The notes under the pieces are model-generated. The model did no database searches, was not told the DNA's origin, and saw only the letters and a program-made list of their open reading frames with translations. DNA of 64,000 bases, from contig NZ_JAMXBE010000001.1 of the NCBI RefSeq assembly GCF_024704835.1, forward strand, positions 616,577 through 680,576, given 5' to 3'. A program made the position numbers and the translations under genes. Each line of letters begins with the position of its first letter. The first letter of the stretch is position 1. The stretch comes from Parapedobacter tibetensis (GTDB lineage Bacteria; Bacteroidota; Bacteroidia; Sphingobacteriales; Sphingobacteriaceae). Below are positions 17,101 to 27,324 of the stretch, in pieces.

Positions 17101-17869
17101 CCAAAAAAGCGGTTAATGGACTAGATGCCTCTACTGCTGTTCGCGGTATGGGAAGCCCAGCCAAATACGCCTGTCTGCCAGCCTGTACAGCCCATTTGAA
17201 TGCCTCAGCCATGGCTATCGGATCGCTGGCCGTTGCCATCGCCGTATTGACCAGCACCGCATCCGCCCCCGCCTCCATAGCTTGTGCTGCATGGCTTGGC
17301 GCCCCAATACCCGCATCGACCACCACCGGTACGTTGGCCTGATCGATGATGATATGTAACATATCGAGCATAGCTAAGCCTTTGTTACTGCCAATAGGAG
17401 CCCCCAATGGCATTACGGCAGCCACCCCCACCTCTTCCAAACGCTTGCATAGTACCGGATCGGCATGGCAATAAGGCAACACGACAAACCCAAGTTTGAC
17501 CAGTTGCGCTGCCGCATCTAAGGTTTCAATAGGATCTGGCATCAGGTACTTAGGATCGGGATGGATCTCCAGTTTCAGCCAATGCGTCTGTAGCGCTTCA
17601 CGTGCAAGCTGAGCCGCAAAAACAGCCTCCTTGGCATTGCGTGCGCCAGAAGTATTGGGCAAAAGATGGATATGTTCATGGACCAAATGCCGCAACAATG
17701 CATCTTCATCCTGCATAACATGCTCCACACGTTTCAGTGCCACTGTCACCAACTCAGTACCAGACGCCAATAGCGCTGATTCCATTTGTTGATGGTTGCC
17801 GAATTTTCCTGTTCCGGCAAAAAGGCGTGACGAAAAAGTTTTGTCTGCGATTTTTAATACGTCTTCCAT
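17096..17869 (-). CDS. thiG: Thiazole synthase ThiG
   Basis: 257 residues. ThiG condenses deoxyxylulose phosphate, dehydroglycine and ThiS-thiocarboxylate sulfur into the thiazole phosphate. The Schiff-base lysine is K99 in [19 protein letters not shown] (72-83), [19 protein letters not shown] and [24 protein letters not shown] are family signatures of the TIM barrel. The C-terminus is near LTAFLD, with the stop lying in a 7-bp-period spacer. It is in the middle of the thi operon, between thiE and thiH. Confidence 0.96.
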   Translation of the reverse strand: MEDVLKIADKTFSSRLFAGTGKFGNHQQMESALLASGTELVTVALKRVEHVMQDEDALLRHLVHEHIHLLPNTSGARNAKEAVFAAQLAREALQTHWLKLEIHPDPKYLMPDPIETLDAAAQLVKLGFVVLPYCHADPVLCKRLEEVGVAAVMPLGAPIGSNKGLAMLDMLHIIIDQANVPVVVDAGIGAPSHAAQAMEAGADAVLVNTAMATASDPIAMAEAFKWAVQAGRQAYLAGLPIPRTAVEASSPLTAFLD

Positions 17870-17884
17870 GTTTTTTATAATGGG

Positions 17885-17926
17885 TTAATTGAAAATTCCC
17901 CATTTTCAATTGTCAACTTTCAATTG
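17885..17926. repeat. 7-bp-period degenerate tandem array between thiE and thiG
   Basis: Six heptamers on the plus strand: ttaattg, aaaattc, cccattt, tcaattg, tcaactt, tcaattg, with consensus TCAATTG. The array begins 15 bp before the thiG start and its last two units encode the C-terminus of ThiE (AIES and stop, reverse strand). Confidence 0.7.
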
Positions 17927-18557
17927 CTTCTACGATGGCTTTACAAGCCAACACATTGTCCGGGGCTTGATGGATTCCCCCCGATACCGCCACACCATAT
18001 GCACCAGTATTTGTCAGTGCTACTACATCCGTCAGATGGCGGATGCCTCCAATAGCAATAAAAGGGAGATAAATACCGCTCGCCCGCGCTTGCTCGACAA
18101 TCCGTTGGATGCCCTCACTACCCAATACCGGGCTCAACTTCTCCTTAGTTGTGGTGAAGCGGAAAGGGCCCAACCCAATGTAGTCGATGTCATATTGGCT
18201 TAACCGCAACACATCGGCTAATGTATTGGCAGTACAACCTATAATCTTGTCGGGGCCCAATCGTTTTCTGGCTTCAAGCGGATGCATGTCATCCTGGCCG
18301 AGATGCACCCCATCGCTATCTATTGCCTTCGCTACCAATACATCGTCATTGATAATCAGTCTTGCACCATATCGTTTCAAAATAGGCTGTATGACCAACG
18401 CTTCGCAGGACCTTTCTTCGGTGCTGGCATTCTTCATACGTAATTGCACCCACCTGCACCCTCCTTTGCAAATATCTTCCACTTGTTTGGCGATGGGGTA
18501 ATTTGCCAAAGGATGGGTGATGTAATGCAATTTATCGATATGCTTCTTTTTTTCCAT
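17913..18557 (-). CDS. thiE: Thiamine phosphate synthase
   Basis: 214 residues with ATG at 18557. It couples hydroxymethylpyrimidine diphosphate to thiazole phosphate. The TIM-barrel signatures are present in order: VQLRMKNAS, LIINDDVLVA, DGVHLGQDDMHP, IIGCTANTLAD, DYIGLGPFRFTTTKE and FIAIGGI. It starts inside the last 26 bp of thiD, which suggests translational coupling. Its final codons are formed by the 7-bp repeat spacer. A second ThiE-like protein lies two genes upstream; this copy has all the canonical motifs and is taken as the true synthase. Confidence 0.95.
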   Translation of the reverse strand: MEKKKHIDKLHYITHPLANYPIAKQVEDICKGGCRWVQLRMKNASTEERSCEALVIQPILKRYGARLIINDDVLVAKAIDSDGVHLGQDDMHPLEARKRLGPDKIIGCTANTLADVLRLSQYDIDYIGLGPFRFTTTKEKLSPVLGSEGIQRIVEQARASGIYLPFIAIGGIRHLTDVVALTNTGAYGVAVSGGIHQAPDNVLACKAIVEAIES

Positions 18558-19317
18558 TTATTTCTTCCTTATGGTATGCCAACCCCGTGGGGTTTGAATC
18601 CAACGCCTGTTCAGTATACCGTTTTGCGGCTTGGCATGCCGGAATAATGGGTAGACCCAAGGCGACACCAGCAGCAATTGAGGCAGACAAAATACATCCT
18701 GAGCCATGCTTACCATACCTTACTTTCCCAAAAGGAGGAATATGAATAACCTTGCCGTCAGTTGCAATCAGATAGTCAACCCCCCTTTCTTCTACAGCGG
18801 CATGCCCACCTTTTAGATATACCATTGTACGAAGTCCTTGCTCCTGCAACTCATCTACTGCTGCTGTACCAAACAAGGTCTCAGCTTCCGGTATGTTGGG
18901 AGTCAGCATATCCACTAACGCCAGGCATGTTGCCAGCGGCTTCGCTTCGAAACCGTTCAGCAGTTCGAAACCCGATGATGAAGCGACCACGGGATCCCAT
19001 AGTACGAAGACATCAGGACGGCATTCACGAACAAAGGCCAGTAACCCAGCCAGCATGGTGAGGTCTTCGATAATCCCGATTTTGATCGCTTTAACAGCAT
19101 ACCGTTCTAACAATACGGCCAATTGCTGTTTGATTTCCTCCATGCTAAGCCATCGCACCTTATGGAAACGATCTTCCGTCTGTATGGTAATCGCTGTGCA
19201 CACCGCTAGCCCCACACATTCAAACTGCTCAAACACCTTGCAATCCGCAAGCAATCCAGCACCTCCACTTGGATCGAATCCAGCAATGCTTAACACATAT
19301 GGCCTATTATCGTCCAC
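18532..19317 (-). CDS. thiD: Hydroxymethylpyrimidine/phosphomethylpyrimidine kinase
   Basis: 261 residues of the ribokinase fold, starting with GTG at 19317 inside the end of the TenI-like gene (11-bp overlap). It phosphorylates HMP and HMP-P to HMP-PP. SIAGFDPSGGAGLLAD near the N-terminus binds substrate, DPVVASSSGFELL and KHGSGC (catalytic GSGC) complete the active site. AITIQTEDRFHKV is the ThiD-type flap. It overlaps thiE at the other end by 26 bp, so three pyrimidine/thiazole genes are physically interlocked. Confidence 0.94.
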   Translation of the reverse strand: MDDNRPYVLSIAGFDPSGGAGLLADCKVFEQFECVGLAVCTAITIQTEDRFHKVRWLSMEEIKQQLAVLLERYAVKAIKIGIIEDLTMLAGLLAFVRECRPDVFVLWDPVVASSSGFELLNGFEAKPLATCLALVDMLTPNIPEAETLFGTAAVDELQEQGLRTMVYLKGGHAAVEERGVDYLIATDGKVIHIPPFGKVRYGKHGSGCILSASIAAGVALGLPIIPACQAAKRYTEQALDSNPTGLAYHKEEINGKKEAYR

Positions 19318-19915
19318 CGGGTTCTCCTTTCTTTTTTAAACCTGCCACCGCCTTCTGGCAAACTTCAAATTGCTGTTGGGGATTCTTTCCTTTCCAAATA
19401 TATCCCATCAATGCAGCGGCCTCAAAGCCATGTTGATGTACAATCGGCAAACGTTCAGGGGTGATACCACCCAAGGCTACCCATATTGCGTCAGTCTTTG
19501 GTTTTGGGGTGGTAAGCAATTCAGCATTACCGGCATAGCCTTTTTTGGAGATGCTATCAAACAGGGGGCTGATGAATACCCGATTGACCATATTTCCGCA
19601 AACCGTTGCTTCGGCGATTGTATGCGCCGAACAGGAAATTTCTCCGCAGTTCTTCGGTTTCCCGTTTTCCAATAACACCTCCAAAGAAAGATGTACACCT
19701 TTAAGCCCAAACGTGGCACACAGCTCAACATGGTTATGGATGATGATTCGTCCGTAAAATTCCGGACGAATCTGTCGCAGGATATTAAACATTTGGGCTG
19801 CACTTACCTTTGGCTTACGTAAATGCAGCCTCATCAAACCGGTGTCGAATAAATCGTTCAACACATCCGATTCACCATCAAACAAACCCTCGCTTGTAAT
19901 CACTGCAAGCTCCAT
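19307..19915 (-). CDS. ThiE/TenI-like thiamine phosphate synthase family protein
   Basis: 202 residues of the ThiE/TenI fold: MRLHLRKPKVSA (in place of QLR.K), IIIHNHVELC (in place of INDD), GVHLSLEVLLENG, ISCSAHTIAEA, FISPLFDSISKKGY and VALGGITPE. The catalytic loops differ from ThiE, notably HNH instead of NDD, which suggests a TenI-type thiazole tautomerase or a regulatory paralogue and not a second coupling enzyme. It sits between thiC and thiD, overlapping thiD by 11 bp. The exact reaction cannot be told from sequence. Confidence 0.82.
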   Translation of the reverse strand: MELAVITSEGLFDGESDVLNDLFDTGLMRLHLRKPKVSAAQMFNILRQIRPEFYGRIIIHNHVELCATFGLKGVHLSLEVLLENGKPKNCGEISCSAHTIAEATVCGNMVNRVFISPLFDSISKKGYAGNAELLTTPKPKTDAIWVALGGITPERLPIVHQHGFEAAALMGYIWKGKNPQQQFEVCQKAVAGLKKKGEPGGR

Positions 19916-19924
19916 TGTGCCTGT

Positions 19925-21838
<1,914 letters not shown>

Positions 21839-22042
21839 TTAGCCACCTTGCGTGGCTTTTATGATGATGATCTTGTCATTGGGATTCAGCATGGTTCCAT
21901 CCCATTTTTGGGGAGGGATGACAACTGCATTAACGGCTACCGCAATGCCTTTGGCTTGCGTGATGCCGTAATCGCACAATACTTCCATGAGGGAGGATTG
22001 CGGCTTAATCGTAACTGCTTGTTGATTGATGACGACTTCCAT
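21839..22042 (-). CDS. thiS: Sulfur carrier protein ThiS
   Basis: 67 residues of the ubiquitin-like fold, ending in the diagnostic Gly-Gly (IKATQGG). The C-terminal glycine is adenylated by the ThiF-like protein and converted to a thiocarboxylate that donates sulfur to ThiG. VAVNAVVIPPQKWD is the usual middle segment. It is the first gene of the operon, about 50 nt downstream of the TPP riboswitch. Confidence 0.93.
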   Translation of the reverse strand: MEVVINQQAVTIKPQSSLMEVLCDYGITQAKGIAVAVNAVVIPPQKWDGTMLNPNDKIIIIKATQGG

Positions 22043-22092
22043 GTTAGCACTTGTTTTTTATGCTTTAGGAAGTCACCTAATGGTGTGAGGAT

Positions 22093-22188
22093 TCCGTTAC
22101 TTTTCCCTTCGCAGGCATTATCCTGAGCAGGTTATGAGGGTTATTCTCAGTCCCTTGATACAATAATCAAGGAACACCCCTAAAGCAT
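22093..22188 (-). promoter_or_regulatory. TPP riboswitch (THI element) controlling the thi operon
   Basis: Read on the minus strand the region has, in order, AGGGGTG, CTGAGAATAACCC, AACCTG, TCAGGATAATGCCTGCG and AAGGGAA, the universal THI-box elements (P2/P3 CUGAGA, P4/P5 GGAUAAUGCCUGCG). The P3 variable stem is CCTTGATTATTGTATCAAGG. No U-run terminator follows before the thiS start about 50 nt downstream, so control is more likely at translation initiation. Confidence 0.95.
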
Positions 22189-22194
22189 TTGATT

Positions 22195-22227
22195 CAAAGG
22201 TAAGGATTTTTAAATGAGGATTACAAA
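22195..22227 (-). promoter_or_regulatory. Promoter of the thi operon
   Basis: On the minus strand, TTTG (22227-22224), a 21-bp spacer and TACCTTTG (22202-22195) match the Bacteroidota promoter. Transcription would start at about 22188, exactly at the 5' edge of the riboswitch. Confidence 0.55.
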
Positions 22228-22315
22228 TCAATGAAGATTTGTTTAAAAGAAATAAAGAATTAATTTATGCGCTCCACCCCAACAGCAAAACAATAAACGC
22301 AAGAATACCTTCTAA

Positions 22316-23377
22316 TTACACTACAGCTTGATTAATCGCCAACTGCTGCGCCACCCGACCAGCAATCTCCAAAAATGCTTCGCGCATCGGGTTGTCCTCA
22401 TCCATTACTACGGGTAGTCCGCTATCTCCCGAGTCACTGATGCTTTTCACTAATGGGATTTCACCGAGGAACGGTGTTTCAAAACGCTCAGCAAGCCGTT
22501 TTCCCCCACCTTTCCCAAATATATAATATTTGTGCGTTGGTAATTCCGCCGGTGTGAAGTACGCCATGTTTTCCACCACACCAAGCAGCGGTATGTTAAT
22601 GGAATCCATCAAGAACATGCCAATGCCTTTTACGGCATCAGACAACGCCACATTTTGTGGGGTCGTAACCACAACCACTCCCGAAATGGGGAAACCCTGT
22701 GCCACGGTAATATGCACATCACCCGTTCCGGGAGGCAAGTCCACCACCAAGTAATCCAATTCACCCCAATCTGCATCATTAAATAATTGCTTGACAGCCG
22801 TGCTGACCATGGGACCACGCCATGGAATAGGTTGGTTTGGATCCGTAAAGAATCCTATCGACAATAATTTCAACCCATATTTCACTATCGGCTCAATTTT
22901 TGTCTTACCGTCCGCAGTTTTGGAGGCTTTGGGACGTGCATCCTCCAATCCAAACATAATGGGTAAGGAGGGCCCATAGATATCTGCATCGATAAGGCCG
23001 GTTTTGGCCCCCTGTATATGTAGCGCCAGGGCTAAGTTAGCGGCAACGGTAGATTTACCCACGCCTCCCTTTCCAGACGCAACAAGGATAATATTTTTGA
23101 TATTGGGAAGTTGACTATTTTTTGAACCGACAACATTGGAAGTCATGTTAATCTCTACGGCGATCTCTTTATCTACGAATAAAGCGATGGCATTGCGGCA
23201 AGCATGCTCGATATGCGCCTTCATTGGGCATGCAGGAGTAGTCAGCACCACATCAAAGCAGATTTTTGATGGGGTGATTTCCACATTCTTAATCATGTTT
23301 AAGGTTACTAAATCTTTCTTAAGATCGGGATCCTCCACGTGGCTCAATGCATGCAATACTTGGTCTTTCGTAATCAT
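22316..23377 (-). CDS. Mrp/ApbC-type iron-sulfur cluster carrier ATPase
   Basis: 353 residues from the ATG at 23377 (MITKDQVLHALSHVEDPDLKK); a TTG/GTG-type extension of nine codons is less likely. The N-terminal MIP18 (DUF59) domain covers about 1-90. The deviant Walker A VASGKGGVGKSTVAANLALAL follows, then DADIYGPSLPIMFG and VVDLPPGTGDVHIT. The classic CxxC that holds the bridging cluster (CPHC after ENM.YF) is replaced by TPAELPTHKYYIFGKGGG, so cluster binding must differ. It probably matures Fe-S proteins such as ThiC, ThiH or LipA. It is divergent from the GT51 gene. Confidence 0.9.
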   Translation of the reverse strand: MITKDQVLHALSHVEDPDLKKDLVTLNMIKNVEITPSKICFDVVLTTPACPMKAHIEHACRNAIALFVDKEIAVEINMTSNVVGSKNSQLPNIKNIILVASGKGGVGKSTVAANLALALHIQGAKTGLIDADIYGPSLPIMFGLEDARPKASKTADGKTKIEPIVKYGLKLLSIGFFTDPNQPIPWRGPMVSTAVKQLFNDADWGELDYLVVDLPPGTGDVHITVAQGFPISGVVVVTTPQNVALSDAVKGIGMFLMDSINIPLLGVVENMAYFTPAELPTHKYYIFGKGGGKRLAERFETPFLGEIPLVKSISDSGDSGLPVVMDEDNPMREAFLEIAGRVAQQLAINQAVV

Positions 23378-23501
23378 CACTCCAATCGCTGTTTGTAAAC
23401 ACAAAACTAAGGAAACATAAACACAAACTTGTCATATCTTTGTTTTTAATGATAATTATCCCGTATTTAGGCCAGAATAGACCAGCGCTCATGTGAACTA
23501 T

Positions 23502-25571
23502 ATGTTTAAGGAACTTTTAAACAAAATCACCAAAAAGCAACTCATTATCGCGGGTATCGTATTAGCTATACTGCTAACGGGTAGTATCGTAGCATTTGCT
23601 ATTGTGTACAACAAACGGGACGCCTTATTGACATCTACCATTACGCGTATGAAATCCAAGATGGCTGATGACTACCAAATCGATCTTGCAATCGGAAAAG
23701 CCTATTTTTCAGGGCTAAGAACGGTAACCCTCGAAGACATTAAGGTAACTCCGCGTAACAGGGAAGAATTGGCAAATGTAGCGGATATTTCCATTAGCGT
23801 AAAACTCCTCCCGCTGATTACCGGCGACATCAGATTTGGACGATTATATGTACATAATGCCAACATCCAGCTCATCAAGCGGGATAGCATCAGCAACTAT
23901 GATTTCATGTTCAGGGAAACCACGTTGCCGGAAGAAGTTGAATCCCAAAGCCCTAACGACGATAATGGGTCAGATGTAAACATGGCTCAAGCTGTGAACC
24001 GTATGCTTAACAATGTGCTCTATAAAATCCCCGAGAATATGGAGCTTCGCAATTTCAAACTGACTTATCGTGATGACAGTACCCAGCAACATATTAGCAT
24101 ACCCAAGGCAGATATTGACCGTGGTAACCTCGCATCCGCTGTGTTCCTCAACAACAATGAAGCGGCTTGGCAAGTTTCGGGGAAATTAAACCCAGGTCGT
24201 CGGCAACTTTATGTAAAAGTACATGCCAATGGACAAAAGATAGCATTGCCATTGCTTGAGCAAAAATTTGGCCTGAAACTCAGTTTCGATACCATTGAAG
24301 CACGTCTTAGGGAAGTGTATTGGACAAATAATGAGTTCCTGCATATCAAGGGTGAATGGGCCGTCAAAAACCTCGATGTCAACCATTGGCGTATTGCACA
24401 GGAAGATGTGCTGGTGCCCGATGCGCATGTCGATGCGGAAGTTATTGTTGGCAAGAACCATTTGGAGCTATCCAAAGCATCGAAGGTAACCGTGAAACAA
24501 TTGACCATACATCCGTATATCCGCTATACTACCGCTCCGGTCGAGACCTATGCATTCGGCCTGGAGACCCCAGAAATGGAAGCTCAAGATCTGTTTGATG
24601 CATTTCCAAAGGGGCTTTTTGAATCATTGGAAGGTATACGTGTAGCGGGTAAAATCCAATATAAAATGGGTGCTTTCCTCGATACCAGTAATCCAGATAG
24701 CGTGCAGTTCACTTCTAATATGGAACAAAATGGTTTCAAGGTAAACGCATGGGGCAAGGCCAATATCCCCAAAATCAACGCTCCTTTCGTATATACACCC
24801 TATGAAAATGAAAAACCCGTACGCGAAATCATTGTAGGTCCGGAAAACCCAAATTTCATACCCATTGCCCAAATATCCCCTAACCTCAAGAATGCAATTC
24901 TCACTACGGAAGACCCTTCGTTTTACAGTCACAACGGATTCGTGGAGGAGGCTATAAGAACGTCCATTGCAATTAACTACAAAGAAAAAGCCTTTAAACG
25001 CGGAGGCAGCACCATCTCCATGCAATTAGTCAAGAACGTGTACCTCAACAGGAACAAAACCATCGTACGGAAGTTGGAAGAAATACTCATCGTATGGCTG
25101 ATGGAAAGCACGAGGGCGGTAAGCAAAGAACGCATGTTCGAGGTTTACCTTAATATCATCGAATGGGGGCACAATGTATATGGCATCAGCGAAGCTTCGC
25201 GCTATTACTTCGGTAAACACCCCTCCCAGCTCGCCCTTGGGGAAGGCATATACCTGGCAAGCATTGTGCCTCGGCCCAAAACAGGCCTATATTCGTTCAC
25301 TCACGACGGCGGGCTCAAACCTTATGTTTCGGCCTACTTCAGGTACATTGGAAACATCATGGCAAGGCGGGGATTGGCTCCGGTCGATTCATCCAGCAAC
25401 TATGGATTTTATGCCGTAAGCCTGCGTGAAGCATTGCGTCCCGAAAAACCAGCCATAGTAGACACCTTGCAGCTGGAGATGCCTCCGAGTGATTTTGAGG
25501 GAGAATTGGAACAAGTCCGTGGTCTACTAGACCGCATATTTGGAAAGGGCAAGAAGGAAGAAAACCCATAG
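23502..25571 (+). CDS. GT51 transglycosylase-domain protein with AsmA-like N-terminal region
   Basis: 689 residues from the ATG at 23502 (a GTG lies three codons upstream). One N-terminal membrane helix (IIAGIVLAILLTGSIVAFAIV) is followed by about 400 residues resembling AsmA-like proteins (LEDIKVTPRN, DIRFGRLYVHNANIQLI). The C-terminal third is a family 51 peptidoglycan glycosyltransferase: TTEDPSFYSHNGF with catalytic E470, KRGGSTISMQLVKNVYL, RKLEEILIVWLME, EVYLNIIEWGHNVYGI, and KHPSQLALGEGIYLASIVPRP. No transpeptidase domain is present, so it polymerises glycan strands only. hpt follows by 6 bp. Confidence 0.85.
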   Translation: MFKELLNKITKKQLIIAGIVLAILLTGSIVAFAIVYNKRDALLTSTITRMKSKMADDYQIDLAIGKAYFSGLRTVTLEDIKVTPRNREELANVADISISVKLLPLITGDIRFGRLYVHNANIQLIKRDSISNYDFMFRETTLPEEVESQSPNDDNGSDVNMAQAVNRMLNNVLYKIPENMELRNFKLTYRDDSTQQHISIPKADIDRGNLASAVFLNNNEAAWQVSGKLNPGRRQLYVKVHANGQKIALPLLEQKFGLKLSFDTIEARLREVYWTNNEFLHIKGEWAVKNLDVNHWRIAQEDVLVPDAHVDAEVIVGKNHLELSKASKVTVKQLTIHPYIRYTTAPVETYAFGLETPEMEAQDLFDAFPKGLFESLEGIRVAGKIQYKMGAFLDTSNPDSVQFTSNMEQNGFKVNAWGKANIPKINAPFVYTPYENEKPVREIIVGPENPNFIPIAQISPNLKNAILTTEDPSFYSHNGFVEEAIRTSIAINYKEKAFKRGGSTISMQLVKNVYLNRNKTIVRKLEEILIVWLMESTRAVSKERMFEVYLNIIEWGHNVYGISEASRYYFGKHPSQLALGEGIYLASIVPRPKTGLYSFTHDGGLKPYVSAYFRYIGNIMARRGLAPVDSSSNYGFYAVSLREALRPEKPAIVDTLQLEMPPSDFEGELEQVRGLLDRIFGKGKKEENP

Positions 25572-25577
25572 GTACCT

Positions 25578-26123
25578 ATGAAGATAAAAATAAACCAAAA
25601 AGACTTTGAGCCTATCATCGATTACAATCAAATCAAGAAACGAATCAGGCTTATCGGCATTCAACTCAATGTAGCGTACGAAAACCAACACCCCGTATTT
25701 GTGGGTGTGCTCAATGGCTGCTTTATGTTCATGGCCGACCTTATGAAGCAAATCCATATCGCCTGTGAGATTTCCTTTGTTAAATTATCTTCATACGATG
25801 GCACGGAAAGACGGGAGCAGGTGAATGAGCTCATCGGACTCGATGCCAATCTAGAAGGTCGAGAAGTAGTCATTATAGAAGATATTGTGGATTCGGGCAA
25901 TTCCCTGAAACATACGCTTGATCTGGTGAACGCACAGAAACCTGCATCTGTAGCCGTATGTACCTTATTGCTTAAACCCTATGCCTTGAAACATACATTT
26001 GACAACATTGCCTATGTAGGGTTTGAAATTGCCAATGACTTTGTTGTAGGTTATGGATTGGATTATCACGGCATGGGCAGAACATTGCCGGATATCTACA
26101 GGGAAATTAAAGGCAAACCGTGA
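25578..26123 (+). CDS. hpt: Hypoxanthine phosphoribosyltransferase
   Basis: 181 residues of the type I phosphoribosyltransferase fold. It salvages hypoxanthine (and guanine) with PRPP to IMP/GMP. The PRPP loop is VVIIEDIVDSGNSLKHT; FVGVLNGCFMFMADLMK and SSYDGTERRE (flexible active-site loop region) precede it, and YVGFEIANDFVVGYGLDY closes the purine site. ATG at 25578, 6 bp after the GT51 stop, so the two genes form an operon with no functional link that I can see. Confidence 0.94.
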   Translation: MKIKINQKDFEPIIDYNQIKKRIRLIGIQLNVAYENQHPVFVGVLNGCFMFMADLMKQIHIACEISFVKLSSYDGTERREQVNELIGLDANLEGREVVIIEDIVDSGNSLKHTLDLVNAQKPASVAVCTLLLKPYALKHTFDNIAYVGFEIANDFVVGYGLDYHGMGRTLPDIYREIKGKP

Positions 26124-26274
26124 CCACTTCCAAACAACCGAAAAGCCAGCTTATTTTGGGAATACCGTTCACAAAAACAGTCAGTCTGTAGGTAACTCCT
26201 TTAAAATTAATTCATAATACGATAAAATAATCATGACCCACAAAAAACGGAACAGATATTGTTGAACAAATTAA

Positions 26275-26724
26275 ATGGTAACAACTGGTCATACAGGTTA
26301 TATAGTGATGGGAAAGAAATTATCCGTTGTCGATGTATTCCATAGGAGTTCATTGACGGTGGACGCGAAGGATAGACTCAGTAAGGTAAGCACCGTGATG
26401 AAGCAACATGGATTGAAACATATCCCTGTAGCACGTGGAAGCAAAATCATAGGCATCATCAGTAGAAGGGATATCCAGCGCTTGGGATTTGGGTACGTGT
26501 ATGACAACAAAGACGATATCGAACTGGGCATGTTTGATATGCTACAGGCTGATCAAGTGATGACCCGGGTCGCGCTCATGGTATCCCCAGACACCACAAT
26601 AGCCGAGGTGGCAGAAATTTTCGCCGTTAACGATTTAATTGCCCTCCCTGTGGTAGACCATGCCAATATAATCGGCACCATAGGCATTCATGAGGTACTG
26701 AGTTTGCTGGTCGCCAATCCGTAA
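26275..26724 (+). CDS. Tandem CBS-domain protein
   Basis: 149 residues made of two CBS domains and little else: first about 16-70 (MKQHGLKHIPVARGSKIIGIISRRDI), second about 90-146 (VMTRVALMVSPDTTIAEVAEIF, IALPVVDHANIIGTIGIHEVL). CBS pairs bind adenosine nucleotides and gate partner proteins; no catalytic domain is attached, so the partner is unknown. ATG at 26275; an internal ATG at 26308 (MGKKLSVVDVF) is equally plausible. It converges on tag with 24 bp between stops. It lies 150 bp downstream of hpt, possibly in the same transcript. Confidence 0.88.
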   Translation: MVTTGHTGYIVMGKKLSVVDVFHRSSLTVDAKDRLSKVSTVMKQHGLKHIPVARGSKIIGIISRRDIQRLGFGYVYDNKDDIELGMFDMLQADQVMTRVALMVSPDTTIAEVAEIFAVNDLIALPVVDHANIIGTIGIHEVLSLLVANP

Positions 26725-26748
26725 TACCGTTAATACCATCCTATCTTC

Positions 26749-27324
26749 CTATCTGAACGCGCAATTTATTTCATGGTCATTCACCATGCCAACCGCTTGC
26801 ATAAAAGCATAGCATATCGTGGTACCAAAAAACTTCACCCCTCGCTTTTTTAAATCCTTCGAGATAATGTCTGACTCTGTCGTACGTACAGGAGCATGCT
26901 TGTAACTTTGCCATGTGTTAACAATAGGCTTACTTTCAGGCATAAAAGAATATAAATATTGGTAGAAAGATCCAAATTCATGTTGCACTTCCATGAAGAT
27001 GCGTGCGTTGGAAACCGTGGATGATACTTTGCTCCTATTACGGACAATACCCGGGTCAAGCAATAAACGTTCGATATCATCTTGGGTGAAAGCCGCTACC
27101 TTTTCCACATTAAACCCGGCAAACAAACGCTCATAATGCGCACGTTTGCGTAATATGGTAATCCAACTCAAACCCGCCTGTGCCGATTCCAATACCAAAA
27201 ATTCAAAAAGGGTCTTGTCATCCTTCACCTGCTTACCCCACTCATCATCGTGGTATTGCATATATAAATCATCGTTACCGCACCAGCCGCAACGGTTTAT
27301 CACTTGTTTACTGCTCATCATCAT
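26749..27324 (-). CDS. tag: DNA-3-methyladenine glycosylase I
   Basis: 191 residues. Excises 3-methyladenine from alkylated DNA. Zinc ligands C12 (RCGWCG), H25, H184 and C188 (NDHEINC) match the Tag zinc snap. EFLVLESAQAGLSWITILRKR and DPGIVRNRSKVSSTVSNA form the helix-hairpin-helix base pocket; FFGTTICYAFMQAVGMVNDH is the C-terminal signature. The start lies within the last 17 bp of the upstream alkyltransferase-like gene, so two alkylation-damage proteins are translationally coupled. Confidence 0.95.
   Translation of the reverse strand: MMMSSKQVINRCGWCGNDDLYMQYHDDEWGKQVKDDKTLFEFLVLESAQAGLSWITILRKRAHYERLFAGFNVEKVAAFTQDDIERLLLDPGIVRNRSKVSSTVSNARIFMEVQHEFGSFYQYLYSFMPESKPIVNTWQSYKHAPVRTTESDIISKDLKKRGVKFFGTTICYAFMQAVGMVNDHEINCAFR

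Noticed and set aside
18580..18610. tRNA T-arm-like string (GGTTTGAATCCAACG)
   Set aside because: No acceptor, D or anticodon arm around it and it lies inside thiD.
23402..23442. Divergent promoters between mrp and the GT51 gene (TAGTTTTG minus, TATCTTTG plus)
   Set aside because: Both -7 boxes fit, but neither has a TTG at 18-22 bp, so they were not listed as features.
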